A stretch of DNA of 64,000 nucleotides, taken from Methanomassiliicoccus luminyensis B10. Lineage in GTDB: Archaea; Thermoplasmatota; Thermoplasmata; Methanomassiliicoccales; Methanomassiliicoccaceae. Below are positions 1 through 9,333 of the stretch, piece after piece (the first letter of the stretch is position 1; the number at the start of each line of letters is the position of its first letter). A program made the position numbers and the translations under genes. Below the pieces are notes generated by a model that saw nothing but the letters and a program-made list of their open reading frames with translations, was not told the origin of the DNA and did no database searches. Location: contig NZ_CAJE01000017.1 of the NCBI RefSeq assembly GCF_000308215.1, forward strand, positions 1-64,000. Reading direction: 5' to 3'.

Positions 1-219
1 TGAAATATCATGTCCCGAACCTTGTATCAACTTTTTAGATTCGTTGATTAACTTACTTGTTTGCTCAGTGAGGTTGTTTGCATTAACCCAGCTATCCTGT
101 CGTTCTATCTCCTTCAAAAGAGTTTTTAGATGGTTTCTGATGATTCTTCTGTTTTGCTCATCCAATATGGTGTCAGAGCTAGAAGCCTTTTTAATACCCT
201 TAACCACGTGATTTCCCAT
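1..219 (-). CDS. Hypothetical protein, 3' part cut by window edge
   Basis: An open frame begins with ATG at 219 and runs leftwards for 73 codons without a stop to the first base of the window, so only the N-terminal part is visible. The peptide starts MGNHVVKGIK and is rich in Lys, Asn, Glu and Ser; it is probably helical. I do not recognise a family. Base composition is AT-rich like the next two genes and unlike the GC-rich remainder of the window. It could be a chance frame, but the absence of stops in AT-rich sequence and the AT-rich upstream region (220-320) favour a real gene. Confidence 0.45.
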   Translation of the reverse strand, partial: MGNHVVKGIKKASSSDTILDEQNRRIIRNHLKTLLKEIERQDSWVNANNLTEQTSKLINESKKLIQGSGHDIS

Positions 220-329
220 ACTAAAATAAAAAAGGATTATTAATGGGTTATCTTTTATGTAATGCACATGATGTGGTCTACTCTTCTTTGAACAATACCA
301 GATTAAAATAAAAATTCACTTTCCAAATA

Positions 330-1298
330 TTATACGACGTGCTCAAGGCCAGAGGAGTCGGAGGCAACCTGTCCAAAACCTTTCTCTTCCAAAAATACCA
401 GTAAGGTTCCTTTTTCCAATTGAAAATCATCAATTTTTATAATGGCTCTTCTAATAAAATCTCTTAGTTCTTCAATAATGGGAGAAGTAACTACTAGACC
501 ACCCCTATTGCTGATTGGATTCATCGTGTGAGCAGTATGTGACCTCAATTTATAGAACACATTTACCCTCTTAAAAATATACTTTGAATCATCAAAATCA
601 TTGCCTATCAAAACGGCAAGATTTCTTGAGGTCTTATATCCAATTTCGTATCCATCAGATAACGAATTTTCAGCAGCCGTAATGAGCGCTAAAAAAGCCA
701 AGTCTGGATTCTCGAATTGAAGTTGATATGATCTGTTAAACGCATCTACTGAACTCTTTAGGTTCGCCTTATTTAAAAGTGACTCATGCTTTTTAACAAA
801 GCTGGTTATTTTTTGAGTTTCTTCTACTGTCAATGAAAATCTCGGGTGAGTTAGGAGTTTTCGTTGTCTTTCAGTTCGGTGATAAATTTTTGTAAAATCT
901 TCGTTTACACAATAGCACATAGCCGGCAGTGCAATATTACCTGGCTTATATAGTCGAAACAGCTTGATGATTGAATCCAAATAACCATAAACCAGTCTAT
1001 CCTCAAACTCTACTCTATGCTGGGTGAGCCATGAATCCATTTTATTGTTTTGTTCGTCATGAGGTGGATTGATTCGATTTCTGATCATATAAAGAGAGCC
1101 ATCTTCATGGTTGACCCAATCGTTCAGCATTATACTCCTCTCAACCAATTCTGGTGTAGTGCCCATCACCCCAGCGAGGAGAGGAAGTGCATCTGTTATC
1201 CCGAGCCTGGAAATCGTGAAATCATGGTCTAATGGAACGTCCAAGATTGTTTTATCAACACCGGTAAGAAAACCTATGAACGTAACAAAGGAGTGCAT
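330..1298 (-). CDS. HEPN-like domain protein (Apea-type), 322 aa
   Basis: Unknown protein whose C-terminal third resembles an Apea-like HEPN domain. Residues about 225-262 contain a TSRNLAVLIG segment and then LRSHTAH, which fits the R-x4-H signature of HEPN ribonucleases. The gene lies head-to-head with a paralogue at 1424-2437: both share a FIGF/YLGV-(x)-ILDL N-terminal block, a TSRN-AVL block and a KGFGQ/KGYGQ C-terminal tail. HEPN proteins often act as RNA-cutting toxins or in phage defence; that role is inferred from the motif only. The ATG at 1298 is the first in frame and aligns with the start of the conserved block. Composition is AT-rich, suggesting accessory or acquired DNA. Confidence 0.65.
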   Translation of the reverse strand: MHSFVTFIGFLTGVDKTILDVPLDHDFTISRLGITDALPLLAGVMGTTPELVERSIMLNDWVNHEDGSLYMIRNRINPPHDEQNNKMDSWLTQHRVEFEDRLVYGYLDSIIKLFRLYKPGNIALPAMCYCVNEDFTKIYHRTERQRKLLTHPRFSLTVEETQKITSFVKKHESLLNKANLKSSVDAFNRSYQLQFENPDLAFLALITAAENSLSDGYEIGYKTSRNLAVLIGNDFDDSKYIFKRVNVFYKLRSHTAHTMNPISNRGGLVVTSPIIEELRDFIRRAIIKIDDFQLEKGTLLVFLEEKGFGQVASDSSGLEHVV

Positions 1299-1423
1299 TG
1301 ATGGTTATCTAGGACTATGTGATAAAAGGATGTCTCATCTCGTTCCAACATCCATTCGACAGGTTGAAAGCCGTAATGGCTATTTTCTCATTAACTATGT
1401 CCCTCGTTGGAGTTAAATCCCTG

Positions 1424-2437
1424 ATGGGATTACCGGATGAAGCAATTCGTTCGGAAATAGAGTATTTAGGCGTCATATCCAACGCCAACCATTCTATTCT
1501 TGATCTATCCCTGGATGATGGCTTTCAGTTCGAACAAATGGATGTTAACGAATTTACTGGCTTAATCTCTGATTTAGAAGGGCTTCCAAAGGAAGTAGCG
1601 CACGGAAAAGCAAAGGAGTTTAGATGCATCAACTACGACGAAAAGAAAGTATATGTTATCCACAATAGCATCGTAACGGACTCTGACATTCCAGATGAAG
1701 ATAAATATCCGGATAATCCGAGCCAAGAGGAATTGGATGATTTTTTTGAAGCTTCTGACTATTATCAATTTTTATCCATACTTGGTTCAATACAAAGGGA
1801 TTGTTTGGATGATGGCGTGAGAGACTTGTGCCAAAAAATGAGATTGTTTAAGGAAGGTGGAGTTTCTCTTCAATTTTCTTACTGCTACTTGAACCGAATG
1901 GATAAAAAAGAACTCTTGGCTCAGAGCGTTCAAGACAGAGGAATTATCGATTTTTCTAACTATATAATTACGGAGTCCGAGAAAAGAGATCTGACAGATT
2001 TTATTAGAAATGTCGTCATCCCATTTAAAAGTGGTACCGTTCAACTAGCGTTAGAAAATTTTGACTTATCGTATTATACGTCTGCCCATATTCATGGTAT
2101 GTCTCTACCATTTCTTGTTTTAATGAATGGCATCGAAGCGCTGTACAATCCGGGATTTGGTGACTTACGTTCAAGAACATCTAGAAACTGTGCGGTTCTT
2201 TTAGGCGGTAGTGATATCGAAAAATGTAGGATGGTATCTACTCGGATGAAAGGGCTATATAAAAAAAGGGCTTTACTTCTTTCAAGTGGCAATAATAGTC
2301 TCATAAAGGAAAAAGATGTTTTAGACCTTAGACAATATCTTAGGGAATCCATCATTGGATTTTACAAACTGGGATTAAATGAGAGTGAAATTCGTTCTAT
2401 GCTTGATTCAAAAGGCTATGGACAAACGCTCCCTTAA
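1424..2437 (+). CDS. Paralogue of the 330-1298 HEPN-like protein with degenerate active motif
   Basis: Divergently transcribed paralogue of the preceding gene. Shared blocks are ILDLSLDDGF near the N-terminus, TSRNCAVLLGG, a following LYKKRALLLSSG segment, and a C-terminal SKGYGQ. At the place where the partner has R-x4-H this protein has RALLLSS, so the catalytic His is missing and nuclease activity is unlikely. The frame is open back to a GTG at 1319, but that would leave only 20 bp for two divergent promoters. ATG 1424 (also possible: 1376, 1397) gives an N-terminus comparable to the paralogue. It might be an inactive partner or inhibitor of the active copy; that is inference. Confidence 0.6.
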   Translation: MGLPDEAIRSEIEYLGVISNANHSILDLSLDDGFQFEQMDVNEFTGLISDLEGLPKEVAHGKAKEFRCINYDEKKVYVIHNSIVTDSDIPDEDKYPDNPSQEELDDFFEASDYYQFLSILGSIQRDCLDDGVRDLCQKMRLFKEGGVSLQFSYCYLNRMDKKELLAQSVQDRGIIDFSNYIITESEKRDLTDFIRNVVIPFKSGTVQLALENFDLSYYTSAHIHGMSLPFLVLMNGIEALYNPGFGDLRSRTSRNCAVLLGGSDIEKCRMVSTRMKGLYKKRALLLSSGNNSLIKEKDVLDLRQYLRESIIGFYKLGLNESEIRSMLDSKGYGQTLP

Positions 2438-2664
2438 AAAGAAAAATACTTGTCTACAAATAAGTTTGTACTCTCTACCTAATGGATTACGATGTTGGGC
2501 TCAAAAATTTCTAGTGTGGTCTAGTATCAGTATAATGTCGGATTCAGAAGAGTGAAGCCAATAATACAATAAATGAAATTGAACTGAGTTAACAGGAACA
2601 ATGAAACATCACGCTCTCGAAGGTACAACTACATGTTTCAAGAAGCCGTGGTTGATATTTGGGT

Positions 2665-3330
2665 ATGGGGTCCATTGATGGAATATATCACAGAGAAATA
2701 CTTGACTTGTTAAGCATGCTTTTTGACCAATCCATCATCCTTGATATTAAAAGGTTATCAGGCGAACGAAACAATAAGCAATCAGTACCGAATCTACAGC
2801 AAATGGTCAATGATATTGATAAAAAAATTGGGGGAGATAGCATTGCAGATCTAATCTGGGTTTATGAAGAACAGAGAGGACCCGACGGTACAACCTTTAA
2901 AAATGATACAGCCGCATATCATGATGAGAAAGATCGAGAGATATTTCGACCGTTGCAATATGCTATTTTAAGCTGTATCGCACCTCATAGAATGCTCAAT
3001 GCTCGATTTTCCATTCAGGAGAGCTGTGCACATGTTGAGATCGTCCTAAAGAAAAAATTGAAAGCGAAAAACATTGATGCCGACGAGTCTCCACTGGGGG
3101 CGGCTTTACATAAGGCGAAAAACCAAAAGCTCTTAGATGCAACAAATATAGAATTAATCGAAAAAATCAATCATGTATACAGGAAGGCTAAACATGATTT
3201 TTCCTTCAAAGGCATCCCGAGCGAAACCAATCCTAATTTTGACTCATCTATGTTCAATCTCCTAGAAGCGGTTTCCATGTTCTTCATCTGCCGTAAAGTC
3301 GGTTTGCTGCTAGATCCCGGTTTGGCATAG
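2665..3330 (+). CDS. Hypothetical protein, 221 aa
   Basis: I do not recognise a family. The protein starts MGSIDGIYHREI (a TTG two codons upstream is also open), is predicted to be soluble and helical, and has no signal peptide. The C-terminal half contains VYRKAKHDFS, which recalls the R/K-x-A-KHD loop seen in some HEPN-fold proteins, so it may be a third member of the HEPN-rich accessory cluster. That similarity is weak. AT-rich composition matches genes 1-3. The next 110 bp holds no gene before a dispersed repeat copy. Confidence 0.5.
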   Translation: MGSIDGIYHREILDLLSMLFDQSIILDIKRLSGERNNKQSVPNLQQMVNDIDKKIGGDSIADLIWVYEEQRGPDGTTFKNDTAAYHDEKDREIFRPLQYAILSCIAPHRMLNARFSIQESCAHVEIVLKKKLKAKNIDADESPLGAALHKAKNQKLLDATNIELIEKINHVYRKAKHDFSFKGIPSETNPNFDSSMFNLLEAVSMFFICRKVGLLLDPGLA

Positions 3331-3440
3331 TCGAGTAAGCATGATGTATTAAGGATAGTGAAAATGACCTAATCCAATAGTGGATAAGGAAAAGAAAGGG
3401 TTTGAGTTGACTCTGTTCGATGATTGAATTTCGATATTCA

Positions 3441-3499
3441 TCATCTGGCTCGAAGAATGTGCGGTCCCGGCTGAGCCCACTCATCTTCCTGTCCAGACA
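3441..3499. repeat. Dispersed hairpin repeat, copy 1
   Basis: CATCTGGCTC, a 14-nt variable spacer, then CCCGGCTGAGCCCACTCAT. GGCTC and GAGCC can pair. The same arrangement recurs at 5262, 26188 and 28479, always in this orientation and always 3' of a minus-strand gene (here 3977-4903). Confidence 0.75.
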
Positions 3500-3976
3500 G
3501 CAATCCTGATGGGTCCAACTATAGCTACACATCGATTTACTGGCCATGGATTTTGCTACCGGCATTGGAAAATGGTGCGCAATATCTGGCATAGCCATGG
3601 TTCGGTCCCACCGGGAATCACCGCGCGTTCGAACATCGAACGAATTTATTGACGACCCATGAACAATTTTTATGGCTCGCGGCCTAGTTGGCCGAACGGC
3701 CCAAAAGATCATGAACGTTCATTGAACATTAAAACACGAAAATGCTGAACATTATGGCATTTGCCCCTTGAGCTGCTGAAATTCCCATACGATCGCCGGA
3801 TGCTGGGCAAGGTAACCGCAACCTCTGTATTTTCGAACAGGGGCTCTAGTTTATATCGGGCGGATATCCATGAGACAGCATTGGAATGAGATTCTACGAA
3901 TATCGATCCCGGTGATTTTTTCAATGGTGTCGGAGCAACGCCTATTCTATTAAGCTGATAAAGAGCTCAGGAAGCA
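3500..3976. other. Non-coding or decayed stretch downstream of the Fic gene
   Basis: No convincing gene. Two minus-strand open frames (3284-3712 and 3709-3924) have no start signals or recognisable domains. The second contains a Tyr/Leu/Glu-rich segment that could be a remnant of a former gene, but I cannot name it. Together with the repeat at 3441-3499 this fills the space between two converging genes. Confidence 0.4.
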
Positions 3977-4903
3977 TCATTGAGCGCCTGAAGCTTTTCT
4001 TCCAACGACCTCGATATATAATTGAAGGGCCCTCTCGCTCGATTGCCATCTGTTCTTTACCTTAATTGCAGGGAGTTCCCCCTGATCTGCCCTCAGGGCC
4101 AGGTACTTTGCCGAATATGTCTCGCCACCCTGGAATTTGACCAAGGGCTTCAGCTCGTCTTCTATGGTTCCCACCTGGGACAAGAGGTTTAGGAGCGAGC
4201 TGCCTGTTCTGACCATGATGAAATCGGTCAAGGGTGCTAGGTCACCGCGATTTCCTGCCTGGAGCGATTTCAAGTATGCTTCGCGGTCACCCGGAAGAAC
4301 GTTAACTGGCGGCCAGTTATGCTTCATGAGGTGGAGATTCAACAATAACCTCCCCACACGACCGTTCCCATTGCTAAAGGGATGAATCGATTCGAAACCA
4401 TGATGCATCCAAGACCCTAACGTGAATGGTTCCTCTCCCTCCAAGTCCCTCTGGTCATATTCCTTGATCAGTTCTTCCATTCGCATAACGACCTTCTCTG
4501 GTCTGGGCGGAGAGAACTGAGCCCCACGAATGACTACATTGGTGCGTCTCCATTGGCCTGCATCGGCCATCAGTCCCTTGAAAATCTCTTCGTGGAGTTC
4601 AAGTATGTTGATAAGATCGATAGGCCGTGCTCTTCGGTTTATCAGGTTCCTAAAAGCCTTCTCGTGTTGCAGGGTCTCCATTATATCTGCGATCGGTTTT
4701 TCGACCCCTTTTTGATCAAGGAGGACCGTCTCTACTTCATCATAGGTGAGAGTGTTGCCTTCTATTGCGTTCGTACCGTAAGTGTTTAAGGAGCTCATCC
4801 CTTTCCAAATATTCTCGGGCAATGCGTCCAACGACCCCCTATTTAGAAATTCACCTCTGAGTTTCTCTAATATGTATTTTTGCATTATCCATGAATATGC
4901 CAT
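3977..4903 (-). CDS. Fic-family protein adenylyltransferase
   Basis: Fic-domain enzyme that is expected to transfer AMP (or another nucleotide moiety) to a protein hydroxyl. The catalytic loop HPFSNGNGRVGR (about residue 174) has every core residue of HPFx[D/E/N]GNGRxxR. An N-terminal TNAIEGN (about residue 43) fits the inhibitory [S/T]xxxE[G/N] motif, so this is probably an auto-inhibited class II Fic protein. The C-terminal 60 residues look like a small winged-helix-like tail. At 308 aa it is of normal length. A TATA-like tract lies 5-35 bp upstream of the ATG, so the transcript is nearly leaderless. Single gene; no antidote protein is seen beside it. Confidence 0.9.
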   Translation of the reverse strand: MAYSWIMQKYILEKLRGEFLNRGSLDALPENIWKGMSSLNTYGTNAIEGNTLTYDEVETVLLDQKGVEKPIADIMETLQHEKAFRNLINRRARPIDLINILELHEEIFKGLMADAGQWRRTNVVIRGAQFSPPRPEKVVMRMEELIKEYDQRDLEGEEPFTLGSWMHHGFESIHPFSNGNGRVGRLLLNLHLMKHNWPPVNVLPGDREAYLKSLQAGNRGDLAPLTDFIMVRTGSSLLNLLSQVGTIEDELKPLVKFQGGETYSAKYLALRADQGELPAIKVKNRWQSSERALQLYIEVVGRKASGAQ

Positions 4904-4904
4904 A

Positions 4905-4942
4905 TATTGTATATAACCTTATATGCATAATTTGACATATAC
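4905..4942 (-). promoter_or_regulatory. AT-rich promoter of the Fic gene
   Basis: The complement reads CATATAAGGTTATATAC followed by AATATATGG before the ATG, giving several archaeal box-A-like sequences within 40 bp of the start. Confidence 0.5.
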
Positions 4943-5261
4943 AAAGAAAAGCATATTCGCCGATGTGTAAACTAATTGACCTGAAAATCACCTACCTTTG
5001 ATCTCCAGACATGGATATAAAACGCGCTAAGGAGTTATGATGTGGTCTTCAAGGGGCAGCACGTGAAAGTACCTCTTGAAATTTGTTTTAACGTTCTGAT
5101 TCAACCCTATGTTGCTAATATTAAATGGGGGCGGAGCCCTATCGCACTCGGCTCGATTTTCATATGATGAAAAGAAAAGAGAGCCTCACCAAATACTGAG
5201 AGGCAATACGTTTATCAAGCTGGCTCTGAGTAATGTCGAAAGAATCGAACATAAATTCATA
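4943..5261. other. Intergenic, no gene seen
   Basis: No supported coding frame. Small overlapping frames here and up to 5518 lack start signals. The stretch is AT-rich and leads into repeat copy 2. Confidence 0.4.
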
Positions 5262-5318
5262 TCATCTGGCTCGTTCGATGTGTAGCCCCGGCTGAGCCCA
5301 CTCATCCTTCTATCCAGA
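5262..5318. repeat. Dispersed hairpin repeat, copy 2
   Basis: Same pattern as 3441-3499: CATCTGGCTC, 14-nt spacer, CCCGGCTGAGCCCACTCAT, then CTTCTATCC. It lies 200 bp beyond the 3' end of the ABC gene at 5519-7324. The bases just upstream (TCGAAC..AATTCATATCAT) also resemble those of copy 1. Confidence 0.75.
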
Positions 5319-5518
5319 TAACTATTTTTGAAATTCAATTCAAACGGTTTTTCCGTTTATAGTCAGTTCATCAAGGAACATGCGGTTGTACGATTCATTG
5401 ACGTTGGCGAACGAGGGTCGGCTCATGAGCGGCAGTCATGGACCATAGCGCCAATAGTGCTGCCGACCGCCACATCGACCACGTCGATAGGACCTCTGGC
5501 GCTCTTGAGCGACCGTGT

Positions 5519-7324
5519 TCAATTGCATTCCTCAAACTGGCTGTTGTACAGTTCGCTGTAGAACCCGCCCTGGCCCAGAAGCTGTTCATGGTTCCCGCTC
5601 TCCACGATGCTTCCGTTTCTCATGACGAGGATCACATCAGCGTCCTTTATCGTCGAAAGGCGGTGAGCGATGATGAAGGAGGTCCTTCCCACCGTGAGGT
5701 CGTTCATCGCTTTTTGGATGATCTGCTCGGTCCGGGTATCCACGGAGCTGGTGGCCTCGTCCAGGATCAGGAGGGGCGCATTCTGCACCACCGCACGGGC
5801 AATGGTCAGCTGCTGCCTCTGTCCAATGGACATTTTGGACTCGTCATCGAGCAGGGTATCGTAGCCATCCGGCAATGTGCTGATGAAATGGTGGATGCCG
5901 ACGGCCTTGCAGGCGTTCTCGATCTCCTCATCGGTGACGCCCTCCTTGCAATAGGCGATGTTCTCCCTGATGGTGCCCTGGAACAGCCAGGTATCCTGAA
6001 GGACCATGCAGAACATGTCATGCACGTTCTCCCTCGTGAGCTGCCTCGTCGATACATTGTCGATGAGGATATCGCCCGAGTTCACCTCGTAGAAGCGCAT
6101 CAGGAGGTTGACGATGGTGGTCTTGCCGGCCCCGGTCGGGCCGACTATCGCCACCTTTTCTCCGGCCTTCACCTTGACGGAGAAATCGTGGATGATCTCC
6201 TTCTCTGGAGTGTACCCGAAGAAAACGTTCCTGAACTCCACATCCCCTTTCACATCCCTATGGACCAGCGTCTTTCCGTCTTCGTTCTCCAGCTCCGGTT
6301 CGTCGAGGAACTCGAAGACCCGCTCCGAAGCTGCGGCGACAGATTGCAGGCTGGCCATGGCCTGTCCCAGCTGCGTGAGGGGCTGCGTGAACAGGCGCAC
6401 GTACACTATGAACGCGACTATTGTGCCTATGAGTATGGTGCCGTTGATGACCTGAACAGCGCCAACGATGCACACCATCACATATCCCAGATTTCCGATG
6501 AACCCCATGATGGGCATCATCATGCCGGAGAGGAACAGCGACTTGAACGCACTGTCAAAGAGTTCGCTGTTGAGGGAGTCGAACTCCCTCTGGGCAGCCT
6601 CCTCGCCATTGTACGCCTTGACGATATTGTGCCCTGCGTACCTCTCCTCGACATAGCCGTTTATCTTGCCCAGCGAGGCCTGCTGGCGGACGAAGTGCTT
6701 TTGCGACCTGGACATCACCAGCATCATCAATCCGAAGCCGCCCAGCGCGGAAGCGATGGCGGTCAGGGCCAAGGTGACATCGGTAATGAGCATCATCACC
6801 GTCGAGCCTATGAGCATCGCGGAAGCGCTCAAAAGCGTACCGAGGCTCTGGTTCATCGATTGACCGATGGTGTCCACATCGTTGGTCGCGCGGCTGAGGA
6901 CATCGCCGTAGCTGGTCCGATCGAAATACCTGAGCGGAAGGCGGTTGATCTTCTCCGATATGTCGGTGCGGAGGCGCTTCGACAGCTTCTGGACCACCGT
7001 GGCCACTATGTATCCTTGGCCGTAGGTCGTCACTGCCGAGATGATGTAGATCGTTACCAGGAACATGCCGATGCTGGCGACCCCGGCGAGGTCGAACGAG
7101 CCGGTCGTCATCCCGCCGTAGATCAGATTGGTTATCTCGCTGAGCTTGTCGGGCCCTATGACGGTAAGCGCGGTCCCAATGATCACGAGGACAGAGGCAA
7201 CGATGATGGCCACAGCGTATGGCCTCATGTAGGCCAGCATCTTTCGCCAGGCATCCTTGAAGCTCTTGGCCTTTCCCCCTTGGTGCCTGCCACCGGGTCC
7301 TCCCGGACGACCGCCCTGCATCAT
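5519..7324 (-). CDS. ABC exporter subunit (membrane + ATPase domains), second of pair
   Basis: Half-transporter of the MsbA/LmrA-type exporter fold: about six membrane helices (residues 35-330) then a nucleotide-binding domain with Walker A GPTGAGKTT, a variant signature MSIGQRQ, Walker B LLILDEATSSVD with intact catalytic Glu, and the switch His in AHRLS. The N-terminus begins with a Gly/Arg-rich tail MMQGGRPGGPGG. The ATG overlaps the stop of the upstream subunit (7321-9072) by 4 nt, so the two are co-translated and form a heterodimer. The likely function is export of lipids, drugs or peptides; the substrate cannot be told. Confidence 0.93.
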   Translation of the reverse strand: MMQGGRPGGPGGRHQGGKAKSFKDAWRKMLAYMRPYAVAIIVASVLVIIGTALTVIGPDKLSEITNLIYGGMTTGSFDLAGVASIGMFLVTIYIISAVTTYGQGYIVATVVQKLSKRLRTDISEKINRLPLRYFDRTSYGDVLSRATNDVDTIGQSMNQSLGTLLSASAMLIGSTVMMLITDVTLALTAIASALGGFGLMMLVMSRSQKHFVRQQASLGKINGYVEERYAGHNIVKAYNGEEAAQREFDSLNSELFDSAFKSLFLSGMMMPIMGFIGNLGYVMVCIVGAVQVINGTILIGTIVAFIVYVRLFTQPLTQLGQAMASLQSVAAASERVFEFLDEPELENEDGKTLVHRDVKGDVEFRNVFFGYTPEKEIIHDFSVKVKAGEKVAIVGPTGAGKTTIVNLLMRFYEVNSGDILIDNVSTRQLTRENVHDMFCMVLQDTWLFQGTIRENIAYCKEGVTDEEIENACKAVGIHHFISTLPDGYDTLLDDESKMSIGQRQQLTIARAVVQNAPLLILDEATSSVDTRTEQIIQKAMNDLTVGRTSFIIAHRLSTIKDADVILVMRNGSIVESGNHEQLLGQGGFYSELYNSQFEECN

Positions 7325-9072
7325 CTGCAGAGTTCCTCCTCGGATAGTTGAGAGTAGACAATGTCCTTGTACACCGGGCAGGTGCCGAGTAGATCGTGGT
7401 GCTTGCCTATGCCCGCGATATATCCATTGTCCAGTACGATGATCTTGTCGGCATCCAGTATCGTGCCGACCCTCTGGGCGACGATTATGCTGATCGCATC
7501 GGCCGTTTCTTTCTTGAGGGCGCTTCTGAGCTGGCGGTCGGTCTTATAATCCAGGGCCGAGAACGAATCGTCGAAGATGAATATCTCGGGCCGCCGATAT
7601 ACCGCGCGAGCGATGGAGAGGCGCTGCTTCTGGCCTCCCGAGATGTTCGTCCCGCCCTGAGCTATTGTGGCACTGTAGCCGCCCTCCGTGGCCTCCACGA
7701 ACTCTGTTGCCTGGGCGACCTCGACAGCTCCCCTCACATCCTCTTCCATGTTCTCGGACGTCCTGTCGCCATAAGCGACATTGGAGGCGATGGTGCCCGA
7801 GAACAGGCTGGCCTTCTGAGGCACATATCCTATCTTCCCATGAAGGGCCTTGAGAGTGTAATCGCGGACATCCACTCCGTCGATGGTGATGGAGCCCTCG
7901 GTGACATCGTATGAGCGCATGATAAGACTAACAATGGTGCTCTTCCCGCTCCCGGTAGAGCCGATGAACGCCACGGTCTCCCCTCGTTCTGCCTTGAAAC
8001 TGATGTCCTTCAAAACATAGTCGGATGCACCAGGATACTTGAACCCCACCTTGTCGAACACTATCTCGCCGTTGGCCGTTCCGGGCGATTCCGTGATCTG
8101 CCCATCCGTTATAGTCGGTTCCGTATCCAGTATCTCCTCGATACGCCTGGCGGCGACAACTGCCCGTGGCAGGATTATGAACACGATGATGAGCATCATG
8201 AAGCCCATGATGACCTGCATGGCGTACGAGAGGAAGGTGACCATGCTCGAGAACAGTATCATCTGCGTCCCGATGCCTACGGTGGCCGCAATGATCATCG
8301 CCCCTATCCAATAGATGGAAAGGGACAGCATGCTCATCACCGTTGATATCACTGGCGTCATCAGCGCCATGGCACGGCTGGTGAACAAGTTGTTGGATGT
8401 GAGGTTCTCGTTGGCCTTTTCGAACTTCTTCTCCTGATATTCCTGCGCGTTATATGCGCGGATGACACGAATGCCCTTGAGGTTCTCTCTTATGTCGCGG
8501 TTGACCTCATCGGTTAGCCACTGGATCTTCTTGAATCGGGGGACCACGAAGTACATCAGCGCCGAGATGACCACGATCATTACGACGATAGCCACAGCAG
8601 TAGCCGCGGTCCATTGCCAGTTTTTTCCGGAGATCTTAATGATCGCCCAGCCGGCCAGGATCGGTGCCCTGATTATCACCTGCAGCCCCAGCGCAACGGC
8701 CATCTGCACCTGCGTGATATCGTTGGTCGCGCGCGTTATCAGGCTTGCCGTTGAGAATTTGCCGATCTCGTTCGAGGAAAACGACTGGACCTTGCCAAAC
8801 TCCATGGAACGAAGCCGCTTGGATAGGCTCGTGGCGACATAGGCGGCCAGGTAACCTGTTGCCATTGCCATCAGAAGGCTTCCGAAAGAGAGGGCGAGCA
8901 TGATCATTCCCTCCCCCATGACCTCCTCCATGGTACCTCCGGTCTGGATCAGGTTGGTGATCGTGAACATATGATCCGGGATCATCAGGTCGAACCATAC
9001 CTGGACCACAATGAACGCCGTGATGGCGGTGATCAGCCCCCACTCTCTGGCCTTAAGGTACCGCAGAATCAT
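7321..9072 (-). CDS. ABC exporter subunit with degenerate catalytic site, first of pair
   Basis: Partner of the 5519-7324 gene. It has a six-helix membrane domain and an ATPase domain with Walker A GSTGSGKST, signature NISGGQ, and Walker B IFIFDDSFSALD. The usual catalytic Glu is Asp and the switch His is Gln (AQRVG), as in other heterodimeric exporters where one ATP site is non-hydrolytic. Here Asp/Gln lies in this subunit while the partner's signature is also altered. Length 583 aa is normal. It is the first gene of a two-gene operon; the upstream 260 bp contains the TATA shared region near 9190. Confidence 0.93.
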   Translation of the reverse strand: MILRYLKAREWGLITAITAFIVVQVWFDLMIPDHMFTITNLIQTGGTMEEVMGEGMIMLALSFGSLLMAMATGYLAAYVATSLSKRLRSMEFGKVQSFSSNEIGKFSTASLITRATNDITQVQMAVALGLQVIIRAPILAGWAIIKISGKNWQWTAATAVAIVVMIVVISALMYFVVPRFKKIQWLTDEVNRDIRENLKGIRVIRAYNAQEYQEKKFEKANENLTSNNLFTSRAMALMTPVISTVMSMLSLSIYWIGAMIIAATVGIGTQMILFSSMVTFLSYAMQVIMGFMMLIIVFIILPRAVVAARRIEEILDTEPTITDGQITESPGTANGEIVFDKVGFKYPGASDYVLKDISFKAERGETVAFIGSTGSGKSTIVSLIMRSYDVTEGSITIDGVDVRDYTLKALHGKIGYVPQKASLFSGTIASNVAYGDRTSENMEEDVRGAVEVAQATEFVEATEGGYSATIAQGGTNISGGQKQRLSIARAVYRRPEIFIFDDSFSALDYKTDRQLRSALKKETADAISIIVAQRVGTILDADKIIVLDNGYIAGIGKHHDLLGTCPVYKDIVYSQLSEEELCR

Positions 9073-9187
9073 TTTCCACCAATGCCTTCATCGCACCAAT
9101 CGCACACAAGGGCGCATCAGACCGGGAGATCGGAGGGGTTCATGAGATGAGCGCCTTGCGGATTTAGAGGCCGCCAATCCCGTCCCT

Positions 9188-9200
9188 CTTTATATACATT
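9188..9200 (+). promoter_or_regulatory. TATA box for the 9334 surface-protein gene
   Basis: CTTTATATACA fits archaeal box A on the plus strand. The 9073-9333 gap contains nothing else recognisable. The complement (TGTATATAAAG) could also serve the minus-strand ABC operon. Confidence 0.5.
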
Positions 9201-9333
9201 CGGCTTTTCTACCCACTCTTTGAAGGCGCATCTTGAGCGGCATGCCGTTCATTCCTTAACCCTACGAACTCGCTTCCAGGCAATCCACTGTCGGCGGCTG
9301 CAACGGGCAGTGATGAGGCAGTAGGGGACATCG

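Noticed and set aside
5438-7351. Long plus-strand open frame of 637 codons
   Set aside because: It lies exactly opposite the ABC exporter gene, which has all ATPase motifs. The antisense product is His/Asp/Arg-rich without domains; a by-product of GC-rich codon use.
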